Positions 9,374 through 18,287 of a DNA stretch of 64,000 bases are shown here, in pieces (within the stretch, counting starts at the first letter, position 1; the number at the start of each line of letters is the position of its first letter). Position numbers and translations under genes: made by a program. The stretch lies in NCBI RefSeq assembly GCF_000495815.1, contig NZ_AWGE01000017.1:104083-168082 (forward strand). The letters are read 5' to 3'. Source of the stretch: Asticcacaulis sp. AC466 (GTDB lineage Bacteria; Pseudomonadota; Alphaproteobacteria; Caulobacterales; Caulobacteraceae). Below the pieces are notes generated by a model, which searched no databases, was not told the origin of the DNA, and saw only the letters and a list, made by a program, of their open reading frames with translations.

Positions 9374-9459
9374 GAAAGGCCTTGATTTTGGCCTCCCGCA
9401 CGCGGGAGACCCGAAGGTCTACACTATAGAAAGCGCCGCCGGGTTTGTAGTGATTCTTA

Positions 9460-10236
9460 TCACTTCAGCGGGCGACGGAATATCAACGCCATGCGATCGG
9501 TCTGGCCACGGATCGACGGATCGAAGACGTTCTTCAGGTGATCGTCCGCCGGATTGGCCAGGGCATTGCTGTTTTCAACCTGTTCGAAGCCGGCGGCCTT
9601 GAAATCTGCCAATACCCGTGTGTCCTCGATGCGGTGAAGCGTATTGGTCGCCGTCGCGCCGATACCGGGCGCGGTCTTGTGGTCGGTCAGGATGACGATG
9701 CCGCCGGGCTTGAGCAGGGCGAGCAGGGATTTGTCGAAGGCCACGGCGTCATGGCCCGTTTCATTATAGGTGTCATGATAGACCGTGCCGATGAAAATAA
9801 CATCGTAGGGCTGGGCCGGTGCCGGTATCCGGGCAAACTCGGCGGTCACGAGGTGCACGTTGGGACGGGCGGCAGCCAGGGCCTGGCGGGCGGGCTCCAT
9901 CTTATAGCCGTCGACCCAGCTTTGTGGATTTTGCGAATCGACTGTGCCCGTGCACACCGCCGCCGACAGGATATAGGAGGCGTAGCCGCCGCCGGCGCCA
10001 ATATCCAGCACATGATCGCCGGGCTTAACATGGCTCAGGACAAAGCGGGTTTCGCTGAGACGATGGGCATCGTTGTCGCGCTGCTTGGCTGGCCGGTCGG
10101 CCTTGGCCAGCACGGCTTCGACGCGCGTATCGAGCGGCGCGCTGACAGCGCATTCCGGAGTCTGCGCGACAGCAAGGGATGACAGGCCTGCCAGGGACAA
10201 AACCGTGACGAAGGCGACGATACGCTTAGACACCAT
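9460..10236 (-). CDS. Exported class I SAM-dependent methyltransferase-like protein
   Basis: A 258-residue protein. ATG 10236 is preceded by AGGAGA. Residues 1-24 form a signal peptide (MVSKRIVAFVTVLSLAGLSSLAVAQ in outline). The mature part is a Rossmann methyltransferase with motif I VLDIGAGGGYASY and a post-motif DVIFIGTVYHDTYN and GGIVILTDHK. It resembles the predicted-methyltransferase group COG4798, whose members often carry signal peptides. The substrate is unknown, and where SAM would come from outside the cytoplasm is an open question. It sits alone between mutL and the DUF3035 lipoprotein gene. Confidence 0.85.
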   Translation of the reverse strand: MVSKRIVAFVTVLSLAGLSSLAVAQTPECAVSAPLDTRVEAVLAKADRPAKQRDNDAHRLSETRFVLSHVKPGDHVLDIGAGGGYASYILSAAVCTGTVDSQNPQSWVDGYKMEPARQALAAARPNVHLVTAEFARIPAPAQPYDVIFIGTVYHDTYNETGHDAVAFDKSLLALLKPGGIVILTDHKTAPGIGATATNTLHRIEDTRVLADFKAAGFEQVENSNALANPADDHLKNVFDPSIRGQTDRMALIFRRPLK

Positions 10237-10270
10237 GATATTTCTCCTGGATTGGCCTGGCTGAGATTGA

Positions 10271-10297
10271 AAAAGGCGCTCCGAAGGAACGCCTTTT
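10271..10297 (-). terminator. Terminator for the ileS-lspA-lipoprotein operon
   Basis: AAAAGGCG (10271-10278) pairs with CGCCTTTT (10290-10297), giving a stem flanked by A and T tracts. On the minus strand it follows the stop of the DUF3035 gene at 10329. Confidence 0.7.
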
Positions 10298-10328
10298 ACG
10301 AGAGTCTAACAACTAAATTATCGGTGAT

Positions 10329-10895
10329 CTAGAGGCCCGGCAGCTTGAACTTGGGGTTCGGCTTTTGGGTTATAATGATCTGCTGATCGCCGACCAGCGC
10401 CTTCAGACGCGCCTGCTCCGTGGCGGCATCGACCGGGACGGAGGTATTGGCCGCCGCCTCGCTGGCATTGCTGCCGGCAGACGCGGCATCGGCCGGCTTG
10501 CGCCAGAACATGACCTTGTCTGCGAAAGACGGTTCTTTGTAGGTCAGGTCGCCAAATTCATCGTCAACAACGTAGCGGGCCAGCGGATCGGCCGTTCCGG
10601 CACCCATGCGGGCCACCAGCTGCTGTTCGCCCGCCGACCGGTTGGTCGCGTCGCGTTGTCCCAGAAGCGCCTGACGCGCAGCGCTTTCTGGTTGGAGTTC
10701 CTGCGGGCGCGGAGCACCCGGCGAGGGCGGACGCAGGGCATAGTCCGGCGGAACAACCAGCGGCGCTTTGGTGACGACGCGGAATTCGTCGGGCACGACC
10801 TTGTTCAGGCCCAGGGCGTTCTTGGTGGACTGGCAACCCGAAAGGGCCACGCCCGCCATGATCAAAAGACCCGCCGCGATTTTTACCGACTTCAT
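10329..10895 (-). CDS. DUF3035 family lipoprotein
   Basis: A 188-residue protein with a lipoprotein signal peptide ending in the lipobox LSGC. The KVVPDEFRVVTKAPLVVPPDYALRPP segment is the signature of the DUF3035 family, found beside lspA in many Alphaproteobacteria. The rest is Ala/Gln-rich and probably disordered. ATG 10895 is preceded by GGAG. It lies 82 bp after lspA, which would process it, on the same strand, and is probably the last gene of the ileS-lspA operon. The function is unknown, perhaps envelope assembly. Confidence 0.85.
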   Translation of the reverse strand: MKSVKIAAGLLIMAGVALSGCQSTKNALGLNKVVPDEFRVVTKAPLVVPPDYALRPPSPGAPRPQELQPESAARQALLGQRDATNRSAGEQQLVARMGAGTADPLARYVVDDEFGDLTYKEPSFADKVMFWRKPADAASAGSNASEAAANTSVPVDAATEQARLKALVGDQQIIITQKPNPKFKLPGL

Positions 10896-10977
10896 AATTC
10901 GCTCCGAAATGCCTCACTCGCGCCTGCGCAAGATGAAGAGTGATACTGTGTTTATCAGCCGCTGCCAAGCGTTAAGC

Positions 10978-11505
10978 TTAACCGGCCGTTTTGCCCTTTT
11001 CAGCCATATCCGCGCGGACGAAATACCACACGAGCAAGGCCACCCCTATACAGATCGCACTGTCGGCGACGTTGAAGACCCACGGGAAAAAGCCCGTTCC
11101 CCCAAAGTCGAGAAAGTCGACGACATAGCCCAGCCGCAACCGGTCGATCCCGTTTCCGATAGCGCCGCCAATGATCAATCCCAGGCTGACGATCAGCCAG
11201 GGATTGGTCTTTGTGCGCACGTAATCGGCAATTCCGAAGGCCATGCCGAATTGAAACAGCACCAACAGCCATCGGCCCAGGCCGTCTGAAGTCAGAAGGC
11301 CGAAGCTGATGCCCTGGTTATGGACCATGGTGAGCGAAAAGAAGGGCAAAATATTGACCTGCTGTCCGATCTCGCGAAGATTCAGTCCGTAGAGAACCCC
11401 AAGCTTGGTTGCCTGGTCGGCGATTAAGACGAGCAGGGCCAGGCCCAGCGCCTTTAGGCCTTCGGCACTGTACAGGGGCGTAAAATGCGCTTTCAGCTTG
11501 TCCAT
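10978..11505 (-). CDS. lspA: Lipoprotein signal peptidase (signal peptidase II)
   Basis: A 175-residue inner-membrane aspartyl protease with four hydrophobic helices. The conserved motifs are present: VHNQGISFGLL, GGAIGNGIDRL with the first catalytic Asp region, GYVVDFLDF, and FNVADSAICIG with the second Asp. It removes signal peptides from diacylglyceryl-prolipoproteins. The ATG at 11505 is five bases downstream of the ileS stop, so the two are translationally close, a common ileS-lspA arrangement. Several lipoproteins in this window (DUF3035, RsiV-like, HfaB) are likely substrates. Confidence 0.97.
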   Translation of the reverse strand: MDKLKAHFTPLYSAEGLKALGLALLVLIADQATKLGVLYGLNLREIGQQVNILPFFSLTMVHNQGISFGLLTSDGLGRWLLVLFQFGMAFGIADYVRTKTNPWLIVSLGLIIGGAIGNGIDRLRLGYVVDFLDFGGTGFFPWVFNVADSAICIGVALLVWYFVRADMAEKGKTAG

Positions 11506-11510
11506 AAGGC

Positions 11511-14426
11511 TTATCCGGCGTGTGTGGCGTCAAAGGCAGCGACGGCGTCGGCATCGCGCAGGCTGAGATCGGGATAGCGTGGGTCGCTACCGACTTCGGG
11601 CAAGATGCGCCATGATCTCTGGCACTTCTGGCCTTCGGCACGGGCGAATTCGACCGCGATCATCGGCAATCCTTCGAGCTTGAAAGAATCGGCCGGGGCC
11701 GGTGCGATCGACAGCGTCGCCTGAGAGGTCCGGAAGACCTCGGCCGCGTCGATGCCGGCGAAGGCTTCATAGGCGGCGTTGTCGGCGATGTAGACGATCG
11801 GCGCCGCTTCCAGGGCGGAGCCTATGACCTTGTCCCGGCGCTTTTCTTCCAAGGCAGCCGTCACGACGGACAACACGGTTTCGATCTTGGACCAGCGCGC
11901 GTGTTCGGCCAGGTTGTGCCACTCGTCAGGTGCGGCGTCCAGGACGCGGAACAGGTTGGCTTCGGCATGGCCGCGACTGGCCCAGGCTTCTTCCATGGTG
12001 AAGGTCATGATCGGCGCCAGCCACAGGGTCAGGCGTTCGAACAGGATATTCATCACCGTCCGGCAGGCGCGGCGGCGCGTGGCCGACGGCTGGTCACAGT
12101 ACAGGCTGTCCTTGCGGATATCGAAATAGAGCGCCGACAGGGTCTGGATGCAGAAATCGGCCACCGGACGGACGACACCGGCGAAATCATAGACGTCATA
12201 GGCCGCGCGGACCTTGGCATCGAGCGTATAGACCTCATTGAGGATGTAACGCTCAAGCGACGGCATATCGGTGTAGTCAACGGCCTCTTCGGCCGAGAAA
12301 CCGTTGATGGCGCCCAGCAGATAGCGCACGGTGTTGCGCAGCTTGCGATAGGCATCAACCGTCGTCTGGATGATCTGCTTGCCGATGCGCAGGTCTTCGG
12401 AATAGTCGGCGAAGGCTACCCACAGGCGCAGGATTTCCACACCGGCTTCCTTGGCGATGTCCTGGGGCGCGGTGACATTGCCCTTCGATTTCGACATTTT
12501 CTCGCCCTGTTCGTCGAGAACGAAACCGTGCGTCAGGACGGCGTTATAAGGCGCGCGACCTCGGGTGCCGCAGCTTTCGAGCAGGGACGACTGGAACCAG
12601 CCGCGATGCTGGTCCGACCCTTCGAGATAGAGATCGGCGGGCCAGCGCGAATCGGCGCGGCCTTCGAGGGTAAAGGCGTGGGTGCAGCCCGAATCGAACC
12701 ACACGTCGAGGATATCCGTGACCTTTTCGTAGTCGTCCGGATTATAGCCATTGCCGAGAAAATCGGTGTCGGGCCGCGTGAACCAGGCATCGGCCCCGCC
12801 TTCGGCGATCATGTCGGTGATGCGCTTGTTGACGCCTTCGTCCCGAAGCGGCTCGCCCGTCTTCTTGTCCACGAACATGGCCAAAGGCGTACCCCAGTTG
12901 CGCTGGCGGCTGATCAGCCAGTCCGGGCGTGTCTCGACCATGCCGCCAATGCGGTTCTTGCCCATGGCGGGGAAGAATTCGGTGGCGTTGATGGCGGCCA
13001 TCGCGGTGTTGCGCAGCGACTCCTCGCCATCCATACGGATGAACCATTGCGGCGTGTTGCGGAAGATGACCGGCGCCTTGGACCGCCAGGAATGCGGGTA
13101 GGAATGTTCGACCCGGCCGCGCGCCAGAAGGTTGCCGGCTTCGATAAGCTTGTTCATCACCGCACCGTTTGCTTCGCCGAACTTGCCCGCCTTCTTTCCT
13201 TCGGTTTCCAGCACCTTCATGCCGGCGAAGAGGGGGATGTGCGGATAATAGGCGCCGTCCGGATCGACCGTATCGGGGATGGCGTCAAGCGGATAACCGG
13301 ATTTGAGCCAGATATTGTAGTCGTCCGCGCCATGTCCGGGCGCGGTGTGGACAAAGCCCGTTCCGGCGTCATCGGTGACGTGGTCGCCGGCCAGCATCGG
13401 GACATTGAAATCGTAATAGGGATCGTAGGTCGCCAGCGGGTGAGCCAGTCTCAACCCGCTCAGGACGTCGGCAGGCAAGGCAAGGACACGATGCCAGGCC
13501 TTGGCGTTCGCAGCTTGCAGGACGCCTTCGGCCAGTTTGTCGGCCAGGATCAGCTTGTCGCCCACCTTAACCCAGGGCGCAAAACCCAAATCTTCTTCGG
13601 ACTTTACTTCGGTCACTTCGTAAAGCGCATAGGCTACGGACGGGTTGAAGCTGATGGCGCGGTTGGCGGGGATCGTCCACGGCGTCGTCGTCCAGATGAC
13701 GACCGACGCGCCGTTCAGGGCGTCGACTATGTGCGGCGCATCGCTGCGCAAGGGGAATTTGACCCAGATGGTCGGGGAGACATGCGGATGGTACTCGATT
13801 TCCGCATCCGCCAGCGCGGTACGTTCAACCGGCGACCACATCACCGGTTTGGAGCCGCGATACAGCTGGCCAGACATCAGGAATTTATGAAATTCCGCGG
13901 TCACCTTGGCTTCGGTGGAATAGTCCATGGTGGCGTAACGGTTTTCCCACTCGCCGAGCACCCCCAGGCGTTTGAATTCGTCGCGCTGGCTGTCGATCCA
14001 CCGCGCGGCATATTCGCGACACGCTTTGCGGAACTCAGCCGCGGGCACCTCATCCTTCTTGCGGCCCTTGGCGCGGAATTCTTCTTCGATCTTCCATTCG
14101 ATCGGCAGGCCGTGGCAATCCCAGCCCGGCACGTAATCGACGTCATGGCCGGTGAGGAACTTCGAGCGCACGACGAAGTCCTTCAGGATCTTGTTGAGCG
14201 CGTGGCCGATATGGATATTGCCGTTGGCATAGGGGGGGCCATCGTGCAGGACGAACAAAGGCGCGCCGGCGGCCTGGCGGGCTTTGCGGACAGCATGGTA
14301 CAGGTCGGCCTCGTCCCACTTTTTCAACATTTCGGGCTCGGCCTTTGGCAGGCCGGCACGCATGGGAAAATCGGTTTCGGGCAGGAAGACGGTGTTGCGG
14401 TAATCGCGGGCAGTGGTGTTGGACAT
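11511..14426 (-). CDS. ileS: Isoleucyl-tRNA synthetase
   Basis: A 971-residue class I aminoacyl-tRNA synthetase. The HIGH motif lies in GNIHIGHALNK, the CP1 editing domain follows (TTPWTIPANRAISF), and the KMSKS loop is in GEKMSKSKGNV. It charges tRNA-Ile with isoleucine and hydrolyses mischarged valine. At the C-terminus, where E. coli IleS has a four-Cys zinc site, this protein has KCQRSWRILPEVG with only one Cys, so the zinc finger appears lost. The rest of the domain is recognisable. It is the first gene of ileS-lspA-DUF3035; its leader (14427-14520) holds an inverted repeat but no T-box. Confidence 0.98.
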   Translation of the reverse strand: MSNTTARDYRNTVFLPETDFPMRAGLPKAEPEMLKKWDEADLYHAVRKARQAAGAPLFVLHDGPPYANGNIHIGHALNKILKDFVVRSKFLTGHDVDYVPGWDCHGLPIEWKIEEEFRAKGRKKDEVPAAEFRKACREYAARWIDSQRDEFKRLGVLGEWENRYATMDYSTEAKVTAEFHKFLMSGQLYRGSKPVMWSPVERTALADAEIEYHPHVSPTIWVKFPLRSDAPHIVDALNGASVVIWTTTPWTIPANRAISFNPSVAYALYEVTEVKSEEDLGFAPWVKVGDKLILADKLAEGVLQAANAKAWHRVLALPADVLSGLRLAHPLATYDPYYDFNVPMLAGDHVTDDAGTGFVHTAPGHGADDYNIWLKSGYPLDAIPDTVDPDGAYYPHIPLFAGMKVLETEGKKAGKFGEANGAVMNKLIEAGNLLARGRVEHSYPHSWRSKAPVIFRNTPQWFIRMDGEESLRNTAMAAINATEFFPAMGKNRIGGMVETRPDWLISRQRNWGTPLAMFVDKKTGEPLRDEGVNKRITDMIAEGGADAWFTRPDTDFLGNGYNPDDYEKVTDILDVWFDSGCTHAFTLEGRADSRWPADLYLEGSDQHRGWFQSSLLESCGTRGRAPYNAVLTHGFVLDEQGEKMSKSKGNVTAPQDIAKEAGVEILRLWVAFADYSEDLRIGKQIIQTTVDAYRKLRNTVRYLLGAINGFSAEEAVDYTDMPSLERYILNEVYTLDAKVRAAYDVYDFAGVVRPVADFCIQTLSALYFDIRKDSLYCDQPSATRRRACRTVMNILFERLTLWLAPIMTFTMEEAWASRGHAEANLFRVLDAAPDEWHNLAEHARWSKIETVLSVVTAALEEKRRDKVIGSALEAAPIVYIADNAAYEAFAGIDAAEVFRTSQATLSIAPAPADSFKLEGLPMIAVEFARAEGQKCQRSWRILPEVGSDPRYPDLSLRDADAVAAFDATHAG

Positions 14427-14477
14427 GAGTCTCAGGTCATATAAAAAGATGTCGGCAAAAAGGCGCGAGAACGAGCT

Positions 14478-14504
14478 CCCAGCACAGGCTCAACCTGCGC
14501 TGGG
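14478..14504. repeat. Interrupted inverted repeat upstream of ileS
   Basis: CCCAGC-A-CAGG, a 5-base loop, then CCTG-C-GCTGGG: two perfect arms of 6 and 4 bp with one mismatch between them. It lies 52 bp upstream of ileS and about 160 bp upstream of the divergent GyrI-like gene. No T run follows on either strand, so it is not a simple terminator. It could be a leader hairpin or an operator. Confidence 0.45.
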
Positions 14505-14661
14505 CCTCAAATTCGTATGATCTGGCGGCCGGACATCAACATGGGCTCTGGCTTTATCAGAGCGCCCCAAACTTGCCTAGGGCAAAGTGGCGAAGCCTGC
14601 TGGCAGATTTTGGCGATACCCGCATTTAGGGTGGGGTACATCGGCCGGCATGGAGGCTTCG

Positions 14662-15291
14662 TTGAGCAAGATCGATCTCAAAACCGAACATAAATCGCTG
14701 TATAGCGCGCCCGCAAAGGACTTCGCCCTGGTCGAGGTGCCACCATTGCAATATCTGATGTTCGATGGTTATGGCGACCCGAATACAGTCGCTGACTATC
14801 CACAGGCCATAGAGGCTCTGTATTCCCTGTCCTATACCCTTAAATTCATGAGCAAGCGGGCCTTTGACCGTGATTACGTGGTGGGGCCGCTTGAGGGGCT
14901 CTGGTGGGCAAGGGACATGAACAGCTTCGTGGCGCGACAAAAGGACAAATGGTCTTGGACAATGATGATCCTGCAACCGGACTGGATAGAAAAGCCACAT
15001 CTCTGTGCCGCGCTGAGCGAGGTCGTGATGAAGAAGGGCCTGCCAGGTCTGGAAAAGGTCCGTCTGGAACGGCTGGAAGAGGGCTTATGCGCTCAAATTC
15101 TGCATGTCGGGCCATTTGACGACGAAGGGCCGACGCTTGAACGGCTGCATACGGAATGGTTGCCGGCCCATGGGTTAACCGAAGCCGGCAGGCATCATGA
15201 AATCTACCTCAGCGATGCACGCAAGGTGGCGCCCGATAAACTCAGAACCATCCTGCGTCAACCCGTAAGGCGGGTGAACGCGGCTGGTTGA
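14662..15291 (+). CDS. GyrI-like small-molecule-binding domain protein
   Basis: 209 residues if translation begins at TTG 14662, which has GGAGG at 14652-14656 in ideal position and gives the family N-terminus MSKIDLKTEHKSLY. The open frame runs further upstream to GTG 14587, with an ATG at 14650, but that part does not look like protein. The family (stand-alone SOUL/GyrI-like) shares the BmrR effector-binding fold. Segments such as PPLQYLMFDGYGDPN, EGLWWARD and ILHVGPFDDEGPTLERLH are typical. No DNA-binding domain is attached. Proposed roles include binding or hydrolysis of small toxic molecules; the ligand is not known. Confidence 0.85.
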   Translation: MSKIDLKTEHKSLYSAPAKDFALVEVPPLQYLMFDGYGDPNTVADYPQAIEALYSLSYTLKFMSKRAFDRDYVVGPLEGLWWARDMNSFVARQKDKWSWTMMILQPDWIEKPHLCAALSEVVMKKGLPGLEKVRLERLEEGLCAQILHVGPFDDEGPTLERLHTEWLPAHGLTEAGRHHEIYLSDARKVAPDKLRTILRQPVRRVNAAG

Positions 15292-15322
15292 CGCGAGCGC
15301 AGCGGGGCATTAGCCGATAAGC

Positions 15323-15703
15323 ATGCGCTCACGACTTATCGCCGCTTTGGCTATGTTTTTATGCTTTGTTTCGGTTATTGGCCGCGCAGGAAATCAGGCG
15401 GACCGGGATAACCGGGCCCATTGCGCGGCAATCGGTCACGAATTGCAACGTCGTGCGGCGAAGAAGGCTCGCGTGGTGGCGGAGCTGCGCCTACGGCTGG
15501 GGGATAAGGCAGGGCAGGTGGACTTGGCGCGCCTGGCGCAATGGGACGTTTATGTCGCGCGTTTGGACGGGCTGGGGCGTGGTCTGATAGCCAATTTCAC
15601 TGATCCGTGGCCTATTTCCGCTGCCGAGCGGCGCTCGGCGCATCTACGCGAGACGGAAGACCTTACGATTGACGGAGAAGGCTGTACCGGTGAAGGTCAT
15701 TGA
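15323..15703 (+). CDS. Small exported protein of unknown function
   Basis: A 126-residue frame from ATG 15323. The N-terminus (MRSRLIAALAMFLCFVSVIG) looks like a signal peptide or membrane anchor. The rest is Arg/Ala-rich, with two Cys (HCAAIG and GEGCTG) that could form a disulfide. No ribosome-binding site is clear. It starts 31 bp after the GyrI-like gene and its last 7 bases overlap the 3' end of the convergent histidine kinase gene. I do not recognise a family, and it could be spurious. Confidence 0.5.
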   Translation: MRSRLIAALAMFLCFVSVIGRAGNQADRDNRAHCAAIGHELQRRAAKKARVVAELRLRLGDKAGQVDLARLAQWDVYVARLDGLGRGLIANFTDPWPISAAERRSAHLRETEDLTIDGEGCTGEGH

Positions 15704-17229
15704 GGAGGCCGCTCTCTGGTTTTGGGGAGGGTAAAATAGAAGGTGCTACCGTTCCCAGGCGAAGAGTTCGCCCATATTTGCCCGTCATGACTTTCGACGA
15801 TCTTCCGGCACACGGCTAGCCCCAGACCCGTTCCTTTTATGGCATCCCACGTGTGCAATCGTCGAAATGGCTCGAATACCTGGGTGACGAAGTCCGACGA
15901 GATGCCGATACCGTTGTCTGAAACGGCAATGCGCCAATAATTGTCTTGCGGGTCGCAGGTGATCCGGATGACGGGGTGAGCGTTGGCGGGCTGATATTTG
16001 ATGGCGTTCGCTATCAGGTTTTGGAGTAGCCGAAGCAACTGAACGCTGCTGCCGCTGACGACGGGCAAGGGGGCATTATAAATTTCCACGCCGGAATCGC
16101 GGATAAGTTCGCTGAGGTTTATCTTCACGTGCTCCAGTTGCTCTTCCAGATTGACCTCGCCGAAACTCAGGCTTTCCCGCCCTAGCCGCGCATATTGCAG
16201 CAGGTCGTGCACCATGTCTTGCAAGCGAATCGCGGAGCTGTTGATGATTTCGAGGAATTCCCGGCCATCTGCGTCAAGCTGGGCTTGATATTCATTCACC
16301 AGGATTTCGCTGAAATTGGCGACCATGCGGATGGGTTCCTGCATGTCATGCGATGCAACATAGGCGAAGCGTTCCAACTCCGTGTTGGATTCCATAAGTC
16401 GTTGCATCAGCTGCTGGCGGCTATCTTCCGCAGCTTTTGCCTTGGTGATGTCGCGAATGATGCCGCAAAAATAGACGCCGTCATCCAATTCGTAGCGGCT
16501 GATCGACAGGTCCATCGGAAACTCTGAGCCATCCTTGCGTCTGCCGCGCACCTCGCGACCGCTGGTTCCGATGATATGGGCCTGGCCCGTGCGTTGATAG
16601 TTTTCGAGATATCCATCATGTTCGCTGTGATACGGCTCAGGCATCAGGACGCGGATATTTTTCCCAGCCAGTTCGGCCGCCGAATACCCGAATATCTTTT
16701 CGCACGCCGGGTTGAAGGTGTCGATTTGTCCGCTGGCATTGATGGTGATCAGGCCGTCAACCGTGCTCGTAACAAGAGACCGGATGCGCGATTCGCTGTC
16801 GCGCAGTTCTTTTTCTCTCTGCTTATGCTGGCTAATGTCGCGGATGATGCCGCAAAAGTGTTGGCGCCCGTCGTGTTCGAAGCGGCTGATCGACAAATCG
16901 AGTGGAAATATGGTTCCGTCCTTGCGCTGACCTGAGACTTCCCGCCCGCTGGTGCCGATTATACGTGCCTTGCCCGTTGTCTTGTAGTGCTCAAGATATC
17001 CGTCATGTTCGCTATGGTACGGTTCCGGCATCAATACGCGAATATTATGGCCGACGATTTCAAACGCCTCATAGCCGAATATCTTCTCGCAAGCGGGATT
17101 GAAACTTTCGATGATGCCTTGATCATCTATGGTGATCAGGCCGTCGATGGCATTGTCAAAAATCGCCTTGGCCAGGGGAGTGACGCTTTCGGTCGTGGGC
17201 GCATTCTGTGGCGGAGCTTGGATCGGCAT
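15697..17229 (-). CDS. Soluble PAS-PAS sensor histidine kinase with FixL-like PAS domains
   Basis: A 510-residue protein with no membrane segment. PAS1 spans about 18-135 and PAS2 about 146-265, very similar to each other (both contain FNPACEKIFGY, IRVLMPEPYHSEHDGYLE and IIGTSGREV). A short coiled coil leads to HisKA with phospho-His294 in VASHDMQEPIR, then a HATPase with N box (LIANAIKYQ), DNGIGIS and GTGLGLAVC. The EHDGY helix carries His at 75 and 204, the position of the proximal haem ligand in FixL; PAS2 also has His218 in AHIIG. Haem binding is therefore possible but not shown. No response regulator gene adjoins it. The C-terminal stop overlaps the convergent small gene by 7 bp. Confidence 0.92.
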   Translation of the reverse strand: MPIQAPPQNAPTTESVTPLAKAIFDNAIDGLITIDDQGIIESFNPACEKIFGYEAFEIVGHNIRVLMPEPYHSEHDGYLEHYKTTGKARIIGTSGREVSGQRKDGTIFPLDLSISRFEHDGRQHFCGIIRDISQHKQREKELRDSESRIRSLVTSTVDGLITINASGQIDTFNPACEKIFGYSAAELAGKNIRVLMPEPYHSEHDGYLENYQRTGQAHIIGTSGREVRGRRKDGSEFPMDLSISRYELDDGVYFCGIIRDITKAKAAEDSRQQLMQRLMESNTELERFAYVASHDMQEPIRMVANFSEILVNEYQAQLDADGREFLEIINSSAIRLQDMVHDLLQYARLGRESLSFGEVNLEEQLEHVKINLSELIRDSGVEIYNAPLPVVSGSSVQLLRLLQNLIANAIKYQPANAHPVIRITCDPQDNYWRIAVSDNGIGISSDFVTQVFEPFRRLHTWDAIKGTGLGLAVCRKIVESHDGQIWANSSPGNGSTFYFTLPKTRERPPQ

Positions 17230-17299
17230 CTACAATTCCTGAAACGCGATGTATTTGGTTTACACGGTTTCGAGATGAGCTTCCACTTGTATGTCGCTC

Positions 17300-18286
17300 C
17301 TAAGTTGCCGTGAGGCCGTCCGCTTGCGTGAACCATGCCCGGGCCTTGGCAGCATCGTTCTGGATTTCCAGTTTCATGGCTTCGAACGAATCGAACTTCG
17401 CTTCGGAGCGAATGAAATCCAGCAGAGCCGTCTCGACCACCTGTCCATAAACGTCTTCATTGAAGTCGAACAGATAGGTTTCCAGCAGTTCGATGTTTCC
17501 GCCGACTGTGGGGCGCACGCCGATATTACTGACACCGTTGATCTGGCAGCCGTCGGGGAGGGTGGTGCGGGTCACATAAATGCCATAGCGCGGCCGTTGG
17601 TAGTCGCCGAGCCTGAGGTTGAGCGTCGGGAAGTCGATGGTCCGCCCTTGCTTTGCGCCATGCACGACCTCGCCACTATAGGCCTGCGGGCGGCCTAGAA
17701 TCGCTGTCGCTGTGGCGACATCCCCGGCGAGGAGGGCTTCCCGAACGGCCGAGGATGAGAGTTTGTTCCCCTTAGCGTCCGTCTGGCAGGGCAGTATATC
17801 GGTGGTGAAGCCGAGGTCGGCGCCGAATTTCACCAGGTCGGCCGCATGGCCGCCACCGCGTTTGCCGAATTGAAAATCGAATCCCGCCGAAACATGTGAC
17901 AGGTGAAGCGTATCGTGCAGGATGAGACGGGCGAAATCTTCGGCGCTCAGCGAAGACAGATGGCCGTCGAAGCGCAGCACAAATGTATAGTCGATGCCAA
18001 GGCGTTCAAAAGCATGCAGCTGCTGGGGCAGCGTCATCAGGCGGAAGGGCTGGCCGTCCTTGTGAAAGAAGGTCTGCGGATGCGGATCGAAACATATAAC
18101 CGCCGATGGCGCCCCGTTGGCTCGCGCGGCGGCGATGGCGGATTCGATGACGTGCTGATGACCAATATGTACGCCGTCGAAGCTGCCGATCGCGGCGCAG
18201 GCGCCGGCGGGCAGTGGTTTATCCGCCGACACGGCATTATCGGCGCCAAGCGTCAGGGTTATAACTGTGAGAGCGGAGGACGGCAC
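17300..18286 (-). CDS. ribF: Bifunctional riboflavin kinase/FAD synthetase
   Basis: A 328-residue protein. The N-terminal FMN adenylyltransferase domain has the nucleotide-binding IGSFDGVHIGHQHVI and FDPHPQTFF, then SSSAVREALLAGDVATA. The C-terminal riboflavin kinase domain has GRTIDFPTLNL (PTAN-like) and GVSNIGVRPTVGG, with the catalytic Glu region ELLETYLFDFNEDVYGQ. It makes FMN and FAD from riboflavin. The start is GTG 18286, two bases after the TGA of the MaoC gene, so translation is probably coupled. ribF upstream of ileS-lspA is a common bacterial order, here interrupted by the intervening genes. Confidence 0.96.
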   Translation of the reverse strand: MPSSALTVITLTLGADNAVSADKPLPAGACAAIGSFDGVHIGHQHVIESAIAAARANGAPSAVICFDPHPQTFFHKDGQPFRLMTLPQQLHAFERLGIDYTFVLRFDGHLSSLSAEDFARLILHDTLHLSHVSAGFDFQFGKRGGGHAADLVKFGADLGFTTDILPCQTDAKGNKLSSSAVREALLAGDVATATAILGRPQAYSGEVVHGAKQGRTIDFPTLNLRLGDYQRPRYGIYVTRTTLPDGCQINGVSNIGVRPTVGGNIELLETYLFDFNEDVYGQVVETALLDFIRSEAKFDSFEAMKLEIQNDAAKARAWFTQADGLTAT

Positions 18287-18287
18287 T

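Noticed and set aside
11901..14444. 847-codon plus-strand frame opposite ileS
   Set aside because: Antisense shadow of the conserved ileS gene, with no ribosome-binding site.
14427..14586. T-box or other riboswitch before ileS
   Set aside because: No T-box core or antiterminator is visible; only an inverted repeat without a T run.
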